From Streptomyces venezuelae (GTDB lineage: Bacteria; Actinomycetota; Actinomycetes; Streptomycetales; Streptomycetaceae): a DNA stretch of 64,000 bases. The stretch lies in NCBI RefSeq assembly GCF_008642375.1, contig NZ_CP029194.1, forward strand, positions 5,449,001-5,513,000, given 5' to 3'. The notes below the pieces were generated by a model. The model did no database searches, was not told where the DNA came from, and saw only the letters and a list, made by a program, of their open reading frames with translations. This document shows, in pieces, positions 61,239-64,000 of the stretch. The position numbers and the translations under genes are program-made. Within the stretch, counting starts at the first letter, position 1, and each line of letters begins with the position of its first letter.

Positions 61239-62312
61239 ATGTCCGCACGTCACCACCCGCCCCGAGCACATCCGTGCGCGCCCCGCACCCCGGCCCCGGC
61301 CCGCGCTCTCCTGCTGCTCCTCGCCGCCGGTCTCGTCGCCGGCTGCACGGGCGGCGAGACCACCCGGCCCGTCGCTGCCACCGCACCCGCCCCGGCCCCC
61401 GCCGTCTCCCGGCCCGCCGCGGGGCCGGTCCCCGCCCCACCCCCGTACTGGGTGAACCCCGACGGCAAGGCCGCCCGGCAACTGGCCGCGCACCTCGCCG
61501 CGGGGCGGACCGCCGAAGCCGGGCTCCTGCGGCGGATCACCTCCCGGCCGGTGGCCGAGTGGATCGGCCCCGACCGGCCCGAGGCGGAGACCCGCGCCCT
61601 CACCGAGGCCGCCACCCGCGCCGGGCGCGAGGCACTCCTCGTCCTCTACGGCATCCCGCACCGCGACTGCGGCCGGCATTCGGCGGGCGGCGCGGCGGAC
61701 CCCGCCGCCTACCGGGCCTGGGTGGACGCGGTCGCCCGGGGCATCGGCGCGCGGCGCGCGACCGTCGTCCTGGAACCGGACGCCGTGATGCACGTCGTCG
61801 ACGGCTGCACGGAGGAGCAGTACCACGGGGAGCGGTACGAGCTGCTCAAGTCGGCCGTCCTGCGGCTGAAGCGACAGCCGGCCACCACGGTCCACCTGGA
61901 CGCGGGCAACGCGGGCTGGGCCGCTCCCGCGGCGCTGCGCGGCCCGCTCATGCGGGCGGGGATCGCGGAGGCCGACGGCTTCGCGGTCAACGTCTCGAAC
62001 TTCCAGACGACCGCGGCGAGCACCGCCTACGGCCGCCGGCTGTCGGCGCTGGTCGGCGGCAAGCCGTTCGTGATCGACACCAGCAGGAACGGGAACGGCC
62101 CCTACACCGAGGGGGACCCGGCCCAGAACTGGTGCAACCCGCCGGGCCGCGCGCTCGGCGCGCCGCCGACCCGCGACACCGGCGACCCGCTGGTCGCGGC
62201 GTACCTCTGGATCAAGCGGCCGGGCGAGTCGGACGGGGAGTGCCGGGGCGGCCCGCGGGCCGGGCAGTGGTTCGACGCGTACGCGCTGGAACTGGCCAGG
62301 AACGCCCGCTAG
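61239..62312 (+). CDS. GH6 endoglucanase-like lipoprotein
   Basis: A 357-residue protein. Lipobox LVAGC gives Cys36. An Ala/Pro linker is followed by a GH6 fold (about 70-357) with YGIPHRDCGRHSAGG, VVLEPDAV, FAVNVSNFQ, DTSRNGNGP, WCNPPGRALG and WIKRPGESDG. The catalytic Asp of GH6 is in LEPDAV-linked DCGRH. Cleaves beta-1,4-glucans; as a lipoprotein it may act on cell-surface glucan made at hyphal tips. The 228 bp before it contain no gene. Confidence 0.9.
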   Translation: MSARHHPPRAHPCAPRTPAPARALLLLLAAGLVAGCTGGETTRPVAATAPAPAPAVSRPAAGPVPAPPPYWVNPDGKAARQLAAHLAAGRTAEAGLLRRITSRPVAEWIGPDRPEAETRALTEAATRAGREALLVLYGIPHRDCGRHSAGGAADPAAYRAWVDAVARGIGARRATVVLEPDAVMHVVDGCTEEQYHGERYELLKSAVLRLKRQPATTVHLDAGNAGWAAPAALRGPLMRAGIAEADGFAVNVSNFQTTAASTAYGRRLSALVGGKPFVIDTSRNGNGPYTEGDPAQNWCNPPGRALGAPPTRDTGDPLVAAYLWIKRPGESDGECRGGPRAGQWFDAYALELARNAR

Positions 62313-62342
62313 TTCGGGCGCCGCCCATGGCCCGGGAACGAT

Positions 62343-62375
62343 CAAGGCCCCCTCACCGATGGTGAGGGGGCCTTG
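62343..62375. terminator. bidirectional terminator between GH6 gene and tRNA-Lys
   Basis: A perfect 15-bp stem (62343-62357 with 62361-62375) with a 3-base loop between the convergent GH6 and tRNA genes. Confidence 0.9.
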
Positions 62376-62383
62376 ACTCTGCG

Positions 62384-62457
62384 TGCGCCGCCAGGGACTC
62401 GAACCCCGGACCCGCTGATTAAGAGTCAGCTGCTCTAACCAACTGAGCTAGCGGCGC
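62384..62457 (-). tRNA. tRNA-Lys (anticodon CUU)
   Basis: Acceptor GCGCCGC pairs with GCGGCGC. The anticodon arm is GCTGA-CTCTTAA-TCAGC with anticodon CTT, and the T-arm is CCGGG-GTTCGAG-TCCC(T)GG. CCA is not encoded. Confidence 0.96.
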
Positions 62458-62641
62458 CTGCTGACAGAGAGAACTCTACCCGACCTGGAGGGGTGCTCCT
62501 GACCAATATCGATCGCCTCCGGCCTGTCGGATGGTCGTACTGGCCCTTCGATCCGTCAAAATGCGATTTGTCCAGACAGTTGAGACACTGACGCCCGAAA
62601 CGAGGGTCAAAAAGATCTTGACGAGTGTGGAGGGGAATCGC

Positions 62642-64000
62642 ATGAGCGTGCCGGTATTCGAGGAGTTCGAACCCGCGGCCGACTGCGGCTGCCCGGGCTG
62701 CGCCCAGCAGCGCCGTGGCCTCGCGCTCGGCCTGCCCGTGCGGGCCGGCGGCCACCCGGCGGCCCATGGCGCGCGCCGCGCGCTGGTGCTGGTGACGGCG
62801 GCGGGAGTGGTCCTCGGCGGGGGAGGGGCGGGAGCGGCGACGGCCCTCTCGCACCCGGAGGGCCCGTTCACCCCGGCGGACGCGGTCCCGGGCCCGGAGG
62901 CGGGCGGGGGTACGGACATGGACGCGGCGGTCCTGCGGGAGCGGTCGGCCGTGACCCCCTGGCCGGGGCCGGAGACCCCGCAGGGCGGGCGGGGGCCGCT
63001 GCACGGAGCGCCGGGCCCCGGCTCGCAGCCGACCGCGACGCCGGCCCCGCCCCCGGGCACCGGTACGGGCACCACCCCGACCTCGACGACCGGTCAGATC
63101 GCGACGGGCACGCTGCGGCCGACGACCCGGGCCGAGATCATCAACCGGGCCAAGCTGTGGGTGGCCGCGCAGGTCCCGTACTCCATGGAGAAGTACTGGA
63201 CGGACGGGTACCGCCAGGACTGCTCCGGCTACATCTCCATGGCCTGGAACCTGCGCAGCAACGAGTGGACCGGCAGCCTCGACCGCTTCGCCGAGCGGAT
63301 CGACCGGACCGAGCTCCAGCCCGGCGACATCCTGCTGTTCCACAACCCGGCCAGCCCGACGCGCGGCTCGCACGTCACGATCTTCGGCGGCTGGACCGAC
63401 TACACCCACACCTCGTACATCGCCTACGAGCAGACCAAGCCGCGCACGCGGAAGCAGGCGACGCCGATGGCGTACTGGGAGAACTCCGACCGGTACGTGG
63501 CCTACCGCTACAAGGGCGTGGTCAGCGGCGGCAGCGGGGGCGGCACGTCCGGCGGAGGGTCGACCGCGACGCCGAAGCCGCCGAAGCCGGCGACGCCCTA
63601 CCCGGGGGCGGGGAAGTTCGGCCCGGGGGCGAACAACGCCTACGTCACCCAGCTCGGGAAGCTCCTGGTCGAGCGCGGCGGCAAGAAGTACTACAGCAAG
63701 GGGCCCGGCCCGAAGTGGGGCGCGGCGGACCGGAGGGCGACCCAGGCGTTCCAGCTCGCACAGGGCTGGAAGGGCAAGGAGGCGGACGGCCTGCCCGGGC
63801 CGCAGACGTGGCAGCTCCTCGTGACCGGCGGGGGCAGGGACATCGGCGGATCGGGTGGTTCGGGCGGTTCGAGCGCGAATGCGACGGGGTTCCCCGGGCG
63901 TGGCTACTTCCGTCCGGGCCAATCCAACGCATATGTGGAGAAGCTGGGCAAACAACTGGTGAAGCGGGGCTTCGGCAAGCACTACCTGTCGGGACCCGGT
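62642..64000 (+). CDS. peptidoglycan-binding protein with NlpC/P60-like domain, 5' part
   Basis: The first 453 codons; no stop occurs before the right edge. The N-terminus holds FEPAADCGCPGCAQQRRGL (a Cys cluster) and then a membrane/signal helix (about 40-62). A Pro/Thr linker is followed by an NlpC/P60-like domain (about 165-295) with catalytic Cys in YRQDCSGYISMAWNL and His in SHVTIFGGW. Two peptidoglycan-binding repeats of the AYVTQLGKLLVERGGKKYY type follow (about 325 and 425). It probably hydrolyses or binds wall peptides. GGAGGGG precedes the ATG. Confidence 0.88.
   Translation, partial: MSVPVFEEFEPAADCGCPGCAQQRRGLALGLPVRAGGHPAAHGARRALVLVTAAGVVLGGGGAGAATALSHPEGPFTPADAVPGPEAGGGTDMDAAVLRERSAVTPWPGPETPQGGRGPLHGAPGPGSQPTATPAPPPGTGTGTTPTSTTGQIATGTLRPTTRAEIINRAKLWVAAQVPYSMEKYWTDGYRQDCSGYISMAWNLRSNEWTGSLDRFAERIDRTELQPGDILLFHNPASPTRGSHVTIFGGWTDYTHTSYIAYEQTKPRTRKQATPMAYWENSDRYVAYRYKGVVSGGSGGGTSGGGSTATPKPPKPATPYPGAGKFGPGANNAYVTQLGKLLVERGGKKYYSKGPGPKWGAADRRATQAFQLAQGWKGKEADGLPGPQTWQLLVTGGGRDIGGSGGSGGSSANATGFPGRGYFRPGQSNAYVEKLGKQLVKRGFGKHYLSGPG

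Overview
The window is very GC-rich and carries actinobacterial hallmarks: tightly overlapping GTGA and ATGA gene junctions, frequent GTG starts, DasR-type operators, a DUF397/XRE/ATPase triad, class E and F sortases and a lone co-chaperonin-like gene. The order EIIC-EIIC-EIIB-rph-rdgB matches the S. coelicolor region SCO2907 to SCO2903 as I recall it, so this is almost certainly a Streptomyces chromosome arm-proximal core segment with several accessory insertions.

1-2.6 kb: end of a sulfur carrier gene (cysO), cysM, an orphan MazF/PemK-like protein and a metallo-beta-lactamase-fold hydrolase. 2.55-6.33 kb: an inserted three-gene RiPP locus on the minus strand, consisting of a precursor peptide, a C39 peptidase/ABC exporter and a SunS-like glycosyltransferase. 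The precursor core closely resembles sublancin, so I call this a glycocin locus; it is the main discovery of the window. 6.5-9.9 kb: the N-acetylglucosamine PTS genes nagE2, nagE1 and nagF with three clear DasR (dre) sites. Glycocins of Firmicutes are known to depend on PTS sugar transporters for killing, which makes this adjacency interesting. 10-21.7 kb: conserved housekeeping block (rph, lipoprotein, rdgB, tRNA-Leu, two decayed HNH genes, bcp, DUF3618, GroES-like, a guanidine-III riboswitch with its SMR exporter, a class A PBP, an ABC-2 exporter and a DUF445 protein).

21.8-38.5 kb is the largest accessory stretch. It starts with a replication/phage-type HTH protein and a 650-bp nested inverted repeat without a credible gene. 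Then comes a divergent cluster: a leftward operon of seven tightly coupled genes (two kinase-fold phosphotransferases, an archaeal-type S-adenosylmethionine synthetase, a histidine phosphatase, a seryl-tRNA synthetase, a GT4 glycosyltransferase and an AlaRS-like truncated class II synthetase) and a rightward HTH-TPR regulator plus creatininase-family amidohydrolase, sharing a GTTAAC operator. This looks like an undescribed specialised-metabolism or nucleotide/tRNA-linked system. It is followed by an XRE/DUF397/ATPase triad and a restriction island of lower GC (HNH nuclease, C5-cytosine methylase, Vsr repair nuclease, NaeI-like endonuclease).

38.5-64 kb: SEC-C protein, class E sortase, MFS exporter with HxlR regulator and twin operators, DUF6412/YidC2, a fumarylacetoacetase-family enzyme, surface proteins with LPETG and LAHTG sorting signals, a ROK/Gfo-Idh divergent pair, a phosphonate catabolic operon (GntR regulator, FAD oxidoreductase, phosphonatase-like HAD, ABC importer, secreted phosphatase-fold enzyme), a NagD-like HAD, a class F sortase pair, a GH6 lipoprotein, tRNA-Lys and the beginning of a large peptidoglycan-binding NlpC/P60-like protein that runs off the right edge.
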